Source: an uncultured Lachnospiraceae bacterium (GTDB taxonomy: Bacteria > Bacillota > Clostridia > Lachnospirales > Lachnospiraceae). From it: DNA of 44,023 nucleotides. The notes under the pieces were generated by a model. That model made no database searches. It saw only the letters and a list, made by a program, of their open reading frames with translations, and was not told the origin of the DNA. Made by a program: the position numbers and the translations under genes. Of the stretch, positions 1-7,721 are shown one piece after another (position 1 is the first letter of the stretch; each line of letters begins with the position of its first letter). Where the stretch lies: assembly GCA_910583615.1 (NCBI GenBank), contig CAJTXP010000035.1, positions 1-44,023 on the forward strand, in the 5' to 3' direction.

Positions 1-363
1 ATTACTACTCATCATAAATCAACAGATAACTTCAAATTATCCATCAAAACCATATGCCTCTTAAATAATCTTTTTTATCATAATCATATCATCCATTTTT
101 GCATAATCCACTTTTTCGACATACTTTGCCCTTTAAACTGCATATTTTGCAGAAAAATAATAAAAAACAATGCTTGAAAACAAAATCTCCACTGGATAAG
201 ACTTATGACAGTCCACATTTTAACCCCAAAAAGGGGTAATTCCCCGCAGCTTACTATGGAGAGTTTCATTACCATACAGCAGAGATATTTCATGCAAATT
301 ATCCAACGTTCCCGTACAGGATGGTTACCTGATAAAATAGCAGAAAACCCAAAAATTAACGAA
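1..363. other. AT-rich stretch without a convincing gene
   Basis: This stretch is markedly more AT-rich than the genes that follow. Open frames exist on both strands, but none combines a ribosome site, a sensible start and a recognisable protein. A short hairpin (ACCCC, five A, GGGGT) lies at 222-236. A 29-codon minus-strand frame ending near 218 reads like ordinary protein but is too short to call. It may be a decayed gene end or the 3' flank of the padR gene. Confidence 0.5.
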
Positions 364-918
364 TCATTTCCCTGTATCGTCCAGGTTTGCATTATCAGCG
401 CCTTTCTTCAGCGCAGAAATCCATGTTTCGATTGCCCTGGCAAGAATAAGCTGCTGCTCAAGGACTGCCATTCCGTTTTCAGGAACATCCGGCATATTTT
501 CCTTTGCGAGAAAATTTTCTTCCAGACAGGATTTTAACTGCTCGACATTGCTTTCAATATTTGCCAGACATACATCCTGTTTTTCCTGCGAGAGGCCGTC
601 CAGGTTTACAATCACGGCATTAAAATCCAGATAAATACGAATGGACTTTGCGGCAATTTCCAGCATCAGTTTTTCAAATTCCTGCTCCCCCTGCCGGGTT
701 ATGGAATAGACGGCTTTTTCCGGCATTTTTCCCTCTTTCACAATGCGGCTTTTGATAAATCCTTTTTCTTCCAGCTGAAGGACTTTTTTATAAATTGAGG
801 GAGTGCTGATTTTTACCCATTTGGATATGTTACGGTACTCAACCAGTTTTTGAATATCGTAGGCGCTTAAAGATTCCCGTTTTAAAATTCCAAGTACAAT
901 TAAGTCGATTGTGGCCAT
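364..918 (-). CDS. PadR family transcriptional repressor
   Basis: A 184-residue PadR-type regulator. The N-terminal winged helix begins ATIDLIVLGIL and continues through SAYDIQKLVEYR, STPSIYKKVLQLEEKGFI and the wing KAVYSITRQGEQEF, which match the PadR DNA-binding fold. The remaining half is the helical Vir_act_alpha_C-like dimerisation region. The ATG at 918 was chosen over an upstream in-frame start at 948 because GAAAGGAG lies just upstream of it and the protein then begins at the conserved MATIDL. The gene is divergent from a MATE efflux pump, with paired inverted repeats between them, one over its own -10 box. PadR proteins commonly repress an adjacent drug-efflux gene and themselves, and release DNA on binding the drug. 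The inducer cannot be told from the sequence. Confidence 0.92.
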   Translation of the reverse strand: MATIDLIVLGILKRESLSAYDIQKLVEYRNISKWVKISTPSIYKKVLQLEEKGFIKSRIVKEGKMPEKAVYSITRQGEQEFEKLMLEIAAKSIRIYLDFNAVIVNLDGLSQEKQDVCLANIESNVEQLKSCLEENFLAKENMPDVPENGMAVLEQQLILARAIETWISALKKGADNANLDDTGK

Positions 919-946
919 ATTTGCTCTCCTTTCATACTTGACAGAC

Positions 947-1007
947 ACTATAAATTATAGTAGTATATTTTTCGTTGCGCAATTACTATATTTTATAGTA
1001 GTATAAT
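947..1007. promoter_or_regulatory. Divergent padR/MATE promoter region with two PadR-type operators
   Basis: Two inverted repeats of the same sequence lie here: ACTATA-AAT-TATAGT at 947-961 and TACTATA-TTT-TATAGTA at 984-1000, centres 38 bp apart. The word TATAGTAGTATA recurs exactly at 956-967 and 994-1005. For padR (minus strand) a promoter reads TTGCGC (982-977), 17 bp, TATAAT (959-954), and the first operator covers that -10 box. For the MATE gene a TATAAT lies at 1002-1007, abutting the second operator; its -35 is unclear. Binding at both sites would repress both genes. Confidence 0.75.
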
Positions 1008-1042
1008 AAATAGTATACTTAAATGAAAGTGAGGAAAACAAA

Positions 1043-2419
1043 ATGAACGAGCAAAGCAGGAAAATGGAACTTCTGGGAACTGTGCCAATACCAAAGGCTC
1101 TTTTGGCACTGGGACTGCCAACCATGATTGGTATGCTGATTAACGCACTTTATAATCTGGCAGATACCTATTTTGTCGGTGGATTAGGTACGGATCAGAT
1201 GGGGGCGGTTACAGTAGCTTTTCCTTTAGGACAGATTGTTGTCGGCCTGGGGCTGCTTTTCGGGAACGGGGCGGCGGCATATCTTTCCAGGCTGTTGGGG
1301 CAAGGGGATAAAGATACCGCTGATCAGGCAGCCAGTACGGCTTTATACAGCAGCGTATTGATTGGGACGATTGTTATTACAGGCTCTGTCATATTTCTGA
1401 AACCCATATTGAATCAGACAGGCGCATTGGAAAGTGTTATGCCTTATGCGATTACCTATACCAGCATTTACATTACCTTTTCCATTTTTAATGTTTTCAA
1501 TGTCACCATGAATAATATCGTGTCCAGTGAGGGAGCCGCAAAGACGGCCATGTGTGCGTTAATGGCCGGCGCTGTCCTGAATGTGATCTTAGACCCTGTT
1601 TTTATCTATGTCCTAAATCTCGGAGTTGCCGGCGCGGCCATTGCCACCGCCATTTCTCAGGTGATTTCCACGGTGGTTTATCTGTACTATATCTTCCGGA
1701 AAAAGAGCATATTTCATTTTCGTATGAAAGACTGTTGTTTTTCAAAGGAAATTATGTCTGAAATTTTGAAAATAGGGATTCCCACCTTACTCTTTCAGTT
1801 TCTGACCAGTATGTCCATCAGCATGATAAACAATGGGGCAAAAGAATATGGCGGCTCTGCCCTTGCCGCCATGGGACCGCTTACAAAAATTATGTCTATG
1901 GGAACTTTGATTGTCTTTGGTTTCCTGAAAGGATTTCAGCCAATCGCCGGATTCAGCTACGGAGCAAAAAAGTTTGACCGCCTGTATGAAGCAATAAAAA
2001 CCTCTGTTCTGTGGTCAACCATATTCTGTGTAGTTTTTGGTTTGACAGCCGCTGTATTCCCATCACAGATTATGGCATTATTTACAAAAGGAGATACCGA
2101 AATGATTCGGATTGGCGCAGCGGCGTTACGGGCAAATGGTCTGTCATTTATCCTTTTCGGATTTTATACGGTGTACTCCTTCCTGTTTCTTGTAATGGGA
2201 AAGGCAAAAGAGGGCTGCTTTCTCGGCGCATGCCGACAGGGGATCTGCTTTGTGCCGGTGATCTGGTTTCTGCCGGGGGTTTGGGGATTAAACGGCGTCA
2301 TTTACGCCCAGCCGGTTGCTGATGTTCTGGCTGCTGTTATCACCGTCTTTATGGCTTTGAATCTTCATAAAAAGCTGTCCGTTGAAGAGACCCAGGTCAT
2401 GCAGAACAAAGGTCTTTGA
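1043..2419 (+). CDS. MATE family multidrug efflux transporter
   Basis: A 458-residue polytopic membrane protein of the usual MATE length with about twelve hydrophobic segments in two related halves. The first half opens with PKALLALGLPTMIGMLINALYNLADTYFVG, shortened here to its diagnostic parts: PTMIGML followed by NLADTYFVG, a signature of the MepA/NorM-like branch. The second half contains the equivalent KIGIPTLLFQ segment and GFQPIAGFSYGA. MATE proteins expel cationic drugs in exchange for Na+ or H+. The start at 1043 follows GTGAGG at a good distance. The gene is divergent from a PadR repressor whose operators sit against its promoter, so induction by a drug-like ligand is likely. The substrate cannot be inferred. 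Confidence 0.93.
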   Translation: MNEQSRKMELLGTVPIPKALLALGLPTMIGMLINALYNLADTYFVGGLGTDQMGAVTVAFPLGQIVVGLGLLFGNGAAAYLSRLLGQGDKDTADQAASTALYSSVLIGTIVITGSVIFLKPILNQTGALESVMPYAITYTSIYITFSIFNVFNVTMNNIVSSEGAAKTAMCALMAGAVLNVILDPVFIYVLNLGVAGAAIATAISQVISTVVYLYYIFRKKSIFHFRMKDCCFSKEIMSEILKIGIPTLLFQFLTSMSISMINNGAKEYGGSALAAMGPLTKIMSMGTLIVFGFLKGFQPIAGFSYGAKKFDRLYEAIKTSVLWSTIFCVVFGLTAAVFPSQIMALFTKGDTEMIRIGAAALRANGLSFILFGFYTVYSFLFLVMGKAKEGCFLGACRQGICFVPVIWFLPGVWGLNGVIYAQPVADVLAAVITVFMALNLHKKLSVEETQVMQNKGL

Positions 2420-2435
2420 AAAACTGCGATACTGA

Positions 2436-2464
2436 TTGATGTACCAGTGCTTTTTGTATATAAT
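2436..2464 (+). promoter_or_regulatory. Sigma-A type promoter for the ArsC-like gene
   Basis: TTGATG at 2436-2441 and TATAAT at 2459-2464 are separated by 17 bp, close to the vegetative consensus. The transcript would start near 2471, about 28 bases before the ATG at 2499. The gene can therefore be expressed independently of the repressed MATE gene that ends at 2419. Confidence 0.75.
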
Positions 2465-2498
2465 GAAAAATAAAACACAACCAGTTGGAGAAAGCATT

Positions 2499-2843
2499 AT
2501 GAACATTCAGATCTTCGGCACGAAAAAGTGCTTTGATACGAAAAAAGCCATGCGTTATTTTAAAGAACGGAATATCCCGTTTCAGTTCATTGACATGAAG
2601 GAAAAGGGAATGAGCAAAGGGGAATACACGAAAGTGAAGCAGGCCGCCGGCGGACTGAATGCCCTGCTGAATCCCAAATGCCGGGATCAGGATACACTGG
2701 CCCTGGTCCGCTGCCTGACAGACGCGGAAAAGGACGAAAAGGTGCTGGAAAACCAGCAGATCCTGAAGACGCCGATTGTGAGAAACGGGCCGAAAGCAAC
2801 GGTTGGATATCAGCCTGATATATGGAAAGCGTGGCAGCAATAG
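2499..2843 (+). CDS. ArsC/Spx-family thioredoxin-fold protein
   Basis: A 114-residue protein with the ArsC/Spx/YffB fold: IQIFGTKKCFDTKKAMRYF at the N-terminus, KCRDQDTLALV in the middle, and LKTPIVRNG with the cis-proline typical of thioredoxin folds. Cys11 is followed by F-D-T, so the redox-active CxxC or CxxS of Spx or classical arsenate reductases is absent and a single N-terminal cysteine remains. The start at 2499 was chosen over an upstream in-frame ATG because TTGGAGAAA precedes it and it lies after the promoter at 2436. No arsenic resistance genes are nearby, so an arsenate reductase role should not be assumed. Related small proteins act in glutathione- or thioredoxin-linked reduction or in transcription control. 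Confidence 0.82.
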   Translation: MNIQIFGTKKCFDTKKAMRYFKERNIPFQFIDMKEKGMSKGEYTKVKQAAGGLNALLNPKCRDQDTLALVRCLTDAEKDEKVLENQQILKTPIVRNGPKATVGYQPDIWKAWQQ

Positions 2844-2873
2844 ATTGCCGGCTTTGCCGGCAAACCTGCTGCC
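2833..2873 (+). terminator. Nested hairpin after the ArsC-like gene
   Basis: A perfect 8-bp stem TTGCCGGC-TTT-GCCGGCAA (2845-2863) begins two bases after the stop codon. It is enclosed by an outer pair GGCAGCA (2833-2839) and TGCTGCC (2867-2873). There is no U-tract directly after it, so it is either a weak terminator or a 3' stabilising structure. Confidence 0.5.
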
Positions 2874-2884
2874 ATGAATTAAGG

Positions 2885-2910
2885 GAACTCCGGGCGTTTA
2901 CCCGGAGTTC
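2885..2910. terminator. Hairpin between convergent genes, overlapping the permease stop
   Basis: GAACTCCGGG (2885-2894) pairs perfectly with CCCGGAGTTC (2901-2910) across a six-base loop. The stop codon of the minus-strand permease lies inside it. Neither side has a strong T-run, so bidirectional termination is plausible but weakly supported. Confidence 0.4.
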
Positions 2911-4961
2911 TCCGTATTCCGCACAAATCCTGCATACACCATCACAAAGTAGATCAGGTACACACTGAAAAAAAGAAAAATGCTTTTTGCAAACACGCTC
3001 CCTACCGGCACCGGTACGCCGGTTATCCACACAAAACGCCGATGAAGGTACAGGATCATCTTTCCGCTGATGATGATGGCCAGGAATGCCGGACACAGAT
3101 AACAGGCTGCCAGCTGTTTCAGAATCAGCCGGTGTTTCTGGCTCCTGTTCACCCCCAGTTTTGTCAGCACGTCATAGCGGAACCGGTATTTTACAGATTC
3201 ACTCAGCTGCTGCACAGACAATACCGTCACTGCCACGCATACGAATACCAGCCCTGTATAGAAAAACGGAATAATCAGAGAAGCCAGCATGTATTTCGCT
3301 CTGGGAATCAGATCCGCCCGAACCATGCAGACAGCGGCAAAGGACATGAAAGAATCACTTCCGCTGCAAAGTCCATCCAGAGGGTCCTGACAGTCAGAGG
3401 TACTGGTATCCGTCAACTTTTCCAGCTTTTTCTGCAGTCCCGGAGACTGTCCCCCTTCTGTTCCGGCTGCCAGTTCCGCATAATACGGCCTCATCCTTTC
3501 AAGAACCGGATCAGGAACGATGATAAGATAGTCCGCCCCATTGTGTCCGTCCTGCGAAAAAGGTTCCGCACAGATTCCCGCACAGACAAGAGCCCGGTTC
3601 CCGGTTTCATCTTTCAGAAGCAGATCCTCTCCAATCCCCTGAACTTCCTGCTCCAGACGGGGTTTTACCTGTACCAGGTATTCCTTCTCCCCCAGATATA
3701 CTTCCCCGTATCCCAGCAGCCTTCTAAGACGCGCATAATCCGAAAATCCCATATAGGTATCAAAGGGATAATACACCCGTTCCACATCCAGAAAGTTCCG
3801 GATCTTCTCTCTGTCCGGCCCGCCCTGTGCGTTATAGAAAATTCTCCCCCAGTCTCTTAAGTGGGTCAGCATCCATGTATTGATTTCTGACTCTCCATCC
3901 GTATAGATTGTGTAAGAATAAACCTCCTGTGCCCCTGTTTCTTCCTCTATCAGAACCCTTTCGGCCGCAAAATCATCCTCCGGTTCCCTGCTGTACACCT
4001 GGATATCAAAGGGAAATTTCTCTTTCAGAACCGCATTCTCATATTCAACAAGCATAAGCGCTATGGAACCGCCCATAAGGGCAAGCGTGAAAAGCGCGGT
4101 CAGCGTACCCATGGTAAACTGCATGGTCCTGATCCGGAAAGCAAACTGACGCATCAAAAACAGGTTCTGTCCCCTGTAAACCGCATTTCCCCGTTTTCTT
4201 ACATAACATATGATCCATGCAGACAGCCCCATATAGAACAGATAGATCGTAGCGACCAGCCCGATCAGAAAAAAGGCTACCTGTCTGTTGCCTGCCAACC
4301 GCTCAAATCGGTGCCAGAACCAGAAAAGAAACAGGACGGAAATCGGAAGCAGGATCTGTTTTCCTTTTTCGTACCTTTCCCTGACTGTTTCACCCTGCCT
4401 GCCGGCGTTCATAAGGCCATGAATGCTCATCCTTCTGAATCTTCGCCCGCATCGGAAAAACGCCAGCAGAAAACAGCCGCTGTAGCAGAGTCCCGACAGA
4501 AAGATCGTCTTTCCGTCCGGCGCCGGATGCAGCCGGTATTCCATCTGCACCATCGTATACAGAACGGAGAGCAGCACCTGCTGAAACAGGATCCCGGGCG
4601 CAAGACCCGCCAGAAAGCAAAAAACGCCCAGAAGTATATTTTCCCGCATGTACAGTCTGGCAATCATCTGCTTTTTCATACCCAGAAGCAGATAGATTCC
4701 AAACTCACTGCTTCTCTTCTCCAGTATAAACCCCACCATATAGTGAATCAGCCATGCCACGATCAAAACAATAAATACGGTGGCAAAACCCAGCAGCGTG
4801 CTCATCAGATCCTCCGCCTCAAGCGCATTCTTCAGTTCCTTCCAGAAGAGCAGGCTGTGAAAACCATACATCAAAGCGGATACCAACGTCAAAGTAATGA
4901 TGTATACCAGATAATCTCTGGCGGAACGCTTCATATTCCGCACACTCAGCTTAGTCAGCAT
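2898..4961 (-). CDS. BceB-like FtsX-family ABC transporter permease
   Basis: A 687-residue membrane protein with the architecture of Bce-type peptide-antibiotic permeases. It has one hydrophobic segment near residues 15-40 followed by a group to about residue 300. A large extracytoplasmic domain of roughly 200 residues starts around VEYENAVLKEKFPFDIQVY, and C-terminal segments follow (IIPFFYTGLVFVCVAV and later). SSEFGIYLLLGMKKQMI is the FtsX-type cytoplasmic coupling region, and YDVLTKLGVNRSQ is its C-terminal counterpart. The ATG at 4961 is preferred to a GTG at 4973 because GGAGGTGA lies 8 bases before the ATG but directly abuts the GTG. The start overlaps the ATPase gene by 11 bp, implying translational coupling. 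Such permeases bind cell-wall-active peptides at lipid II-cycle targets and signal to their partner kinase. Confidence 0.9.
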   Translation of the reverse strand: MLTKLSVRNMKRSARDYLVYIITLTLVSALMYGFHSLLFWKELKNALEAEDLMSTLLGFATVFIVLIVAWLIHYMVGFILEKRSSEFGIYLLLGMKKQMIARLYMRENILLGVFCFLAGLAPGILFQQVLLSVLYTMVQMEYRLHPAPDGKTIFLSGLCYSGCFLLAFFRCGRRFRRMSIHGLMNAGRQGETVRERYEKGKQILLPISVLFLFWFWHRFERLAGNRQVAFFLIGLVATIYLFYMGLSAWIICYVRKRGNAVYRGQNLFLMRQFAFRIRTMQFTMGTLTALFTLALMGGSIALMLVEYENAVLKEKFPFDIQVYSREPEDDFAAERVLIEEETGAQEVYSYTIYTDGESEINTWMLTHLRDWGRIFYNAQGGPDREKIRNFLDVERVYYPFDTYMGFSDYARLRRLLGYGEVYLGEKEYLVQVKPRLEQEVQGIGEDLLLKDETGNRALVCAGICAEPFSQDGHNGADYLIIVPDPVLERMRPYYAELAAGTEGGQSPGLQKKLEKLTDTSTSDCQDPLDGLCSGSDSFMSFAAVCMVRADLIPRAKYMLASLIIPFFYTGLVFVCVAVTVLSVQQLSESVKYRFRYDVLTKLGVNRSQKHRLILKQLAACYLCPAFLAIIISGKMILYLHRRFVWITGVPVPVGSVFAKSIFLFFSVYLIYFVMVYAGFVRNTENSG

Positions 4962-5718
4962 CCGGACAGTCACCTCCCGTCAGGGACAGCACGTCCAGGA
5001 TCTTCTGCAGAAATTCTTTTCGGCTCCTGCCGCCCCGTATCAGTTCATGAAAGATCCGTCCGTCTTTCAGAAAGAGGATCCGGCTGCAGTAACTGGCGGA
5101 AAATACATCATGAGTGACCATGAGGATCGTCGCATCCATGGTATGATTCAGATCCGCAAAGCTGTCAAGAAGCGTCTGTGCCGAACCGGAATCCAGGGCT
5201 CCTGTCGGTTCATCCGCCAGAAGAAGTTTCGGACGGTTCACCATGGCTCTGGCACAGGCGCACCGCTGTTTCTGTCCGCCTGATACCTGCCACGGAAACA
5301 GATCCCCGACATCCTCAAGTTTCAGAAGCTTCAGCATACGGCTGCAGGACTGCCGGATTTCTCTTTTCTTCGCCCCCTGCAGCGTCAGGGCGAGCATTAT
5401 ATTTTCCTCTAACGTCAATGTATCCAGCAGGTTGTATTCCTGAAACACAAATCCCAGATGGTCCCTTCGGAATTCGGACAGGGCATCTTCTGAAAGTTCC
5501 GTAATATCTGTTTCTTCATAATAGATATGACCGGCTGTTACACGGTCAATCGTTGCCAGCAGATTCAACAGGGTAGTCTTTCCGGAACCGGAAGCTCCCA
5601 TGATGCCCATAAACTCTCCCTTCTCCACCTGAAAACTGACCCGGTCCACCGCTTTTGTCACATTGGATGCATTTCCATAATATTTTTCCACGTCGCAGAC
5701 TCTGATATAATGTTCCAA
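4951..5718 (-). CDS. BceA-like ABC transporter ATPase
   Basis: A 255-residue ABC ATPase of the MacB/LolD/BceA class. Walker A is GASGSGKTT (about residues 41-49), the Q-loop is VFQEYNLLD, the signature is VSGGQKQR, Walker B is LLLADEPTGALD, and the switch histidine is in MVTHD. YNLLDTLTLEENIMLAL is very typical of the Bce group. The start is uncertain: AAAAGGAG sits 8 bases before a TTG at 5718 but touches an in-frame GTG at 5727, so TTG is preferred and three extra residues are possible. It powers the permease encoded immediately downstream. It is separated from the kinase gene by a 156-bp gap with its own candidate promoter, so it can be induced apart from the regulators. Confidence 0.92.
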   Translation of the reverse strand: MEHYIRVCDVEKYYGNASNVTKAVDRVSFQVEKGEFMGIMGASGSGKTTLLNLLATIDRVTAGHIYYEETDITELSEDALSEFRRDHLGFVFQEYNLLDTLTLEENIMLALTLQGAKKREIRQSCSRMLKLLKLEDVGDLFPWQVSGGQKQRCACARAMVNRPKLLLADEPTGALDSGSAQTLLDSFADLNHTMDATILMVTHDVFSASYCSRILFLKDGRIFHELIRGGRSRKEFLQKILDVLSLTGGDCPDAD

Positions 5719-5758
5719 ATGCCTCACTCCTTTTCACAGATTTTTGTTCCTGTCCGGC

Positions 5759-5813
5759 ATTCTATCAGACGGCGGTTCCCTTTTGTATGGATCTGCCTTA
5801 AAGCTGTCTTACA
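5759..5813 (-). promoter_or_regulatory. Candidate BceR-type operator and promoter of the bceAB-like pair
   Basis: Read on the minus strand, two similar 9-mers GTAAGACAG (5812-5804) and TTAAGGCAG (5801-5793) repeat at 11-bp spacing. A -10-like TAGAAT follows at 5764-5759, with only a poor -35 (TACAAA) in the expected place. Two half-sites one helical turn apart upstream of a weak -35 are what an OmpR-family activator promoter looks like. The assignment to this module's own regulator is inferred from position. Confidence 0.5.
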
Positions 5814-5874
5814 TTTTTGAAAGATATCCCTGTGATGCATGGTTAGGCGGCTACCGCTTTGCAGGTGCGGGCCT

Positions 5875-6903
5875 TCAGCGCCGTTCATGGTAGCTGCCGA
5901 CTGGAAAGTAAAGCAGCATCCTTGTTCCTTCTCCCTGCACCGACTGTGCCAAAAGCCGGATTCCCAGCTGGTCACAGAGTTTTCGGCACAGATAAAGCCC
6001 CATCCCGGTAGCCCCCCTGCGGCTCCTTCCGTTGCTTCCGGTAAATCCCTTGTCAAAGATACGGGAAAGATCTTCTCCGGGAATCCCTTTCCCGTTATCT
6101 TCCAGTATCAAAAGAACTCCGTCTTTTCGGCGCTCTGTCCAAATCCGGAATACCGGAGACACACACCGGTATCTGTCGCTGTTTAAAATCATCTGATTCA
6201 AAATAAAAGAAATCCATTTTTCATCCGTATAAACCGAATCCGTGCACTCCACTTCCGCCCGCACCTGATGCTGCACCAGAAGCAGACGGTTCTTCTGCAG
6301 CACCTCCCGGGCAACTGCTGACAAGTCCGTCTTCCGGATCAGAAAATCTTTGCGGACCTGCTCCGAACGGGCATAATACAAAACCATATCCACCTGATTC
6401 TCCAGTCTCTGATTTTCCATATGAATCGCACGCAGCGTATCCTTTAACGATACCGGATCTGCTTCTCTTCCGTTTTCACAGAGCAGTGCAATGCCTGTAA
6501 GAGGGCCCTTTGTCTCATGGACCCAGCTCTCTACATATTCCCGGTAATCTCTTTTCATATCCTCCATGCGGCGCAGCTGCTCAATGGCGCTTTTGCTTAA
6601 CCTGCGTACCATGTTCCGGTACAACCGATCCTCCAGACGGAAAGAATCCGGCAGCAGTTCCCCCAGCAGATATTTTTGATCCGCTTTTTCAAGGATCCGC
6701 TCTGCTTCCTCAAAATACCGTTTTCTCTGCACATATTCTTTACAGAACCAGACCAGTATGAGAAGAAACCAGAAGATCAGAATCAGTACAGCATTCGTAC
6801 GGCTGTAGCCGGTCAGCAGAAGAAATGTGGAGAGAACACCCATACAGACCGCATGCAGCAGAAACAGCATCCACCTGTCCTTCAGAAAATCCCCCAGTCT
6901 CAT
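5875..6903 (-). CDS. BceS-like intramembrane-sensing histidine kinase
   Basis: A 342-residue histidine kinase with two close transmembrane segments (about residues 11-31 and 36-54) and almost no extracellular loop, the hallmark of BceS-type kinases that sense through a partner ABC transporter. The phosphorylation box is ESWVHETKGPLTG with His129. The ATPase domain shows LNQMILNSDRY (N box), ILEDNGKGIPGED (G1), FDKGFTGSNGR (F box) and GATGMGLYLCRKL (G2). The ATG overlaps the stop of the response regulator as ATGA, so the two are translationally coupled. The expected partner for flux sensing is the permease ending at 2898. The inducer is probably a cell-wall-targeting peptide, by family knowledge only. 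Confidence 0.93.
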   Translation of the reverse strand: MRLGDFLKDRWMLFLLHAVCMGVLSTFLLLTGYSRTNAVLILIFWFLLILVWFCKEYVQRKRYFEEAERILEKADQKYLLGELLPDSFRLEDRLYRNMVRRLSKSAIEQLRRMEDMKRDYREYVESWVHETKGPLTGIALLCENGREADPVSLKDTLRAIHMENQRLENQVDMVLYYARSEQVRKDFLIRKTDLSAVAREVLQKNRLLLVQHQVRAEVECTDSVYTDEKWISFILNQMILNSDRYRCVSPVFRIWTERRKDGVLLILEDNGKGIPGEDLSRIFDKGFTGSNGRSRRGATGMGLYLCRKLCDQLGIRLLAQSVQGEGTRMLLYFPVGSYHERR

Positions 6904-7574
6904 ATCCGGTAACCGACCCCTCTTTTTGTTTTGATGAAATCCGTCACCTGTATGCTGCGCAGTTTCTCCCGGATCCTGGTCATATGCACGCTCAGCGTAT
7001 TGTCATCAATAAAAATCTGCTGTTCCCACAGATATTCAATCAGATCCATACGGGAAACATATTCTCCCGGACGCCGGAACAGGCAGTACAGGATCTTCAT
7101 CTCGTTTCTGGTAAGCTCTGCTCTGTGTTCTTTAAAGATCAGGCAACATCTGCTCATATCCAGCCGTACTCCCTCATGGATAAGCTGCAGAGCTTCTGCT
7201 CCTTTGGATTTTCCGCTCCTCTTCAGCACAGCCGCGATCCTTGCCAGCAGAACAGGCGCATGATAAGGTTTCGTGATATAATCGTCTCCGCCCCGCAGAA
7301 TCCCGTTCAGTTCATCCATAGCGTCCGTACGTCCGGTCAGGAAGATAACAGGAACGTCTGTCTGCTCCCGAAGCTGTACGCAGAGATCGAATCCGGAGCA
7401 ACCCGGAAGATTCACGTCCAGAAGAATCAGATCCGGCTGTTCTTCCCGAACTTTTGACAAAACATTCACAAACTGTTCCGATACCGCTGTCCGATATCCT
7501 GCACATTCCAGCAAAACCTTCAGTTCTCTTCGTATAACCGCTTCGTCCTCGATAATCAAAATTTTATCATCCAT
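6900..7574 (-). CDS. BceR-like OmpR-family response regulator
   Basis: A 224-residue response regulator. The receiver domain has the acidic pocket ED (residues 9-10), the phospho-acceptor Asp53 in LILLDVNLP, the switch threonine in VIFLTGR and the lysine in ITKPY. The C-terminal winged helix (ELTRNEMKILYCLFRRPGEYVSR and the end KTKRGVGYRI) is OmpR/PhoB type. The ATG at 7574 follows GGAAAGGA by 7 bases. It is the first gene of a minus-strand operon with the kinase and probably activates the transporter promoter at about 5760-5813. The order regulator, kinase, ATPase, permease is that of classical Bce modules. Confidence 0.93.
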   Translation of the reverse strand: MDDKILIIEDEAVIRRELKVLLECAGYRTAVSEQFVNVLSKVREEQPDLILLDVNLPGCSGFDLCVQLREQTDVPVIFLTGRTDAMDELNGILRGGDDYITKPYHAPVLLARIAAVLKRSGKSKGAEALQLIHEGVRLDMSRCCLIFKEHRAELTRNEMKILYCLFRRPGEYVSRMDLIEYLWEQQIFIDDNTLSVHMTRIREKLRSIQVTDFIKTKRGVGYRI

Positions 7575-7600
7575 GACAGTATCCTTTCCTTATGGATCTT

Positions 7601-7629
7601 ATCCTAACATAAAACAGATGCCGTTTCAA
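7601..7629 (-). promoter_or_regulatory. Promoter of the Bce-type regulator/kinase operon
   Basis: On the minus strand TTGAAA (7629-7624) and TAGGAT (7606-7601) are separated by 17 bp and lie 27 bp before the ATG at 7574. It faces away from the amylase promoter at 7680. Confidence 0.55.
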
Positions 7630-7676
7630 ATGCGGAAAATGGATTTTCAAATATGCGTGCACAATCCCGCAACAGA

Positions 7677-7685
7677 TGGTATAAT
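7677..7685 (+). promoter_or_regulatory. Extended -10 promoter of the GH13 gene
   Basis: TGGTATAAT (7677-7685) is an extended -10 element (TGnTATAAT). No good -35 hexamer is visible at the proper distance, which extended -10 promoters tolerate. It lies 36 bp before the ATG at 7722. Confidence 0.6.
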
Positions 7686-7721
7686 AAAACAGCTACAACA
7701 TCATTTTGGAGGTACACATCA

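Noticed and set aside
84..392. Minus-strand frame of 102 codons after padR
   Set aside because: It overlaps the end of padR, lacks a ribosome site and its composition is that of AT-rich noncoding DNA.
2499..2843. Calling the small thioredoxin-fold protein an arsenate reductase
   Set aside because: Only one N-terminal cysteine is present and no arsenic genes are nearby, so only the fold family is claimed.
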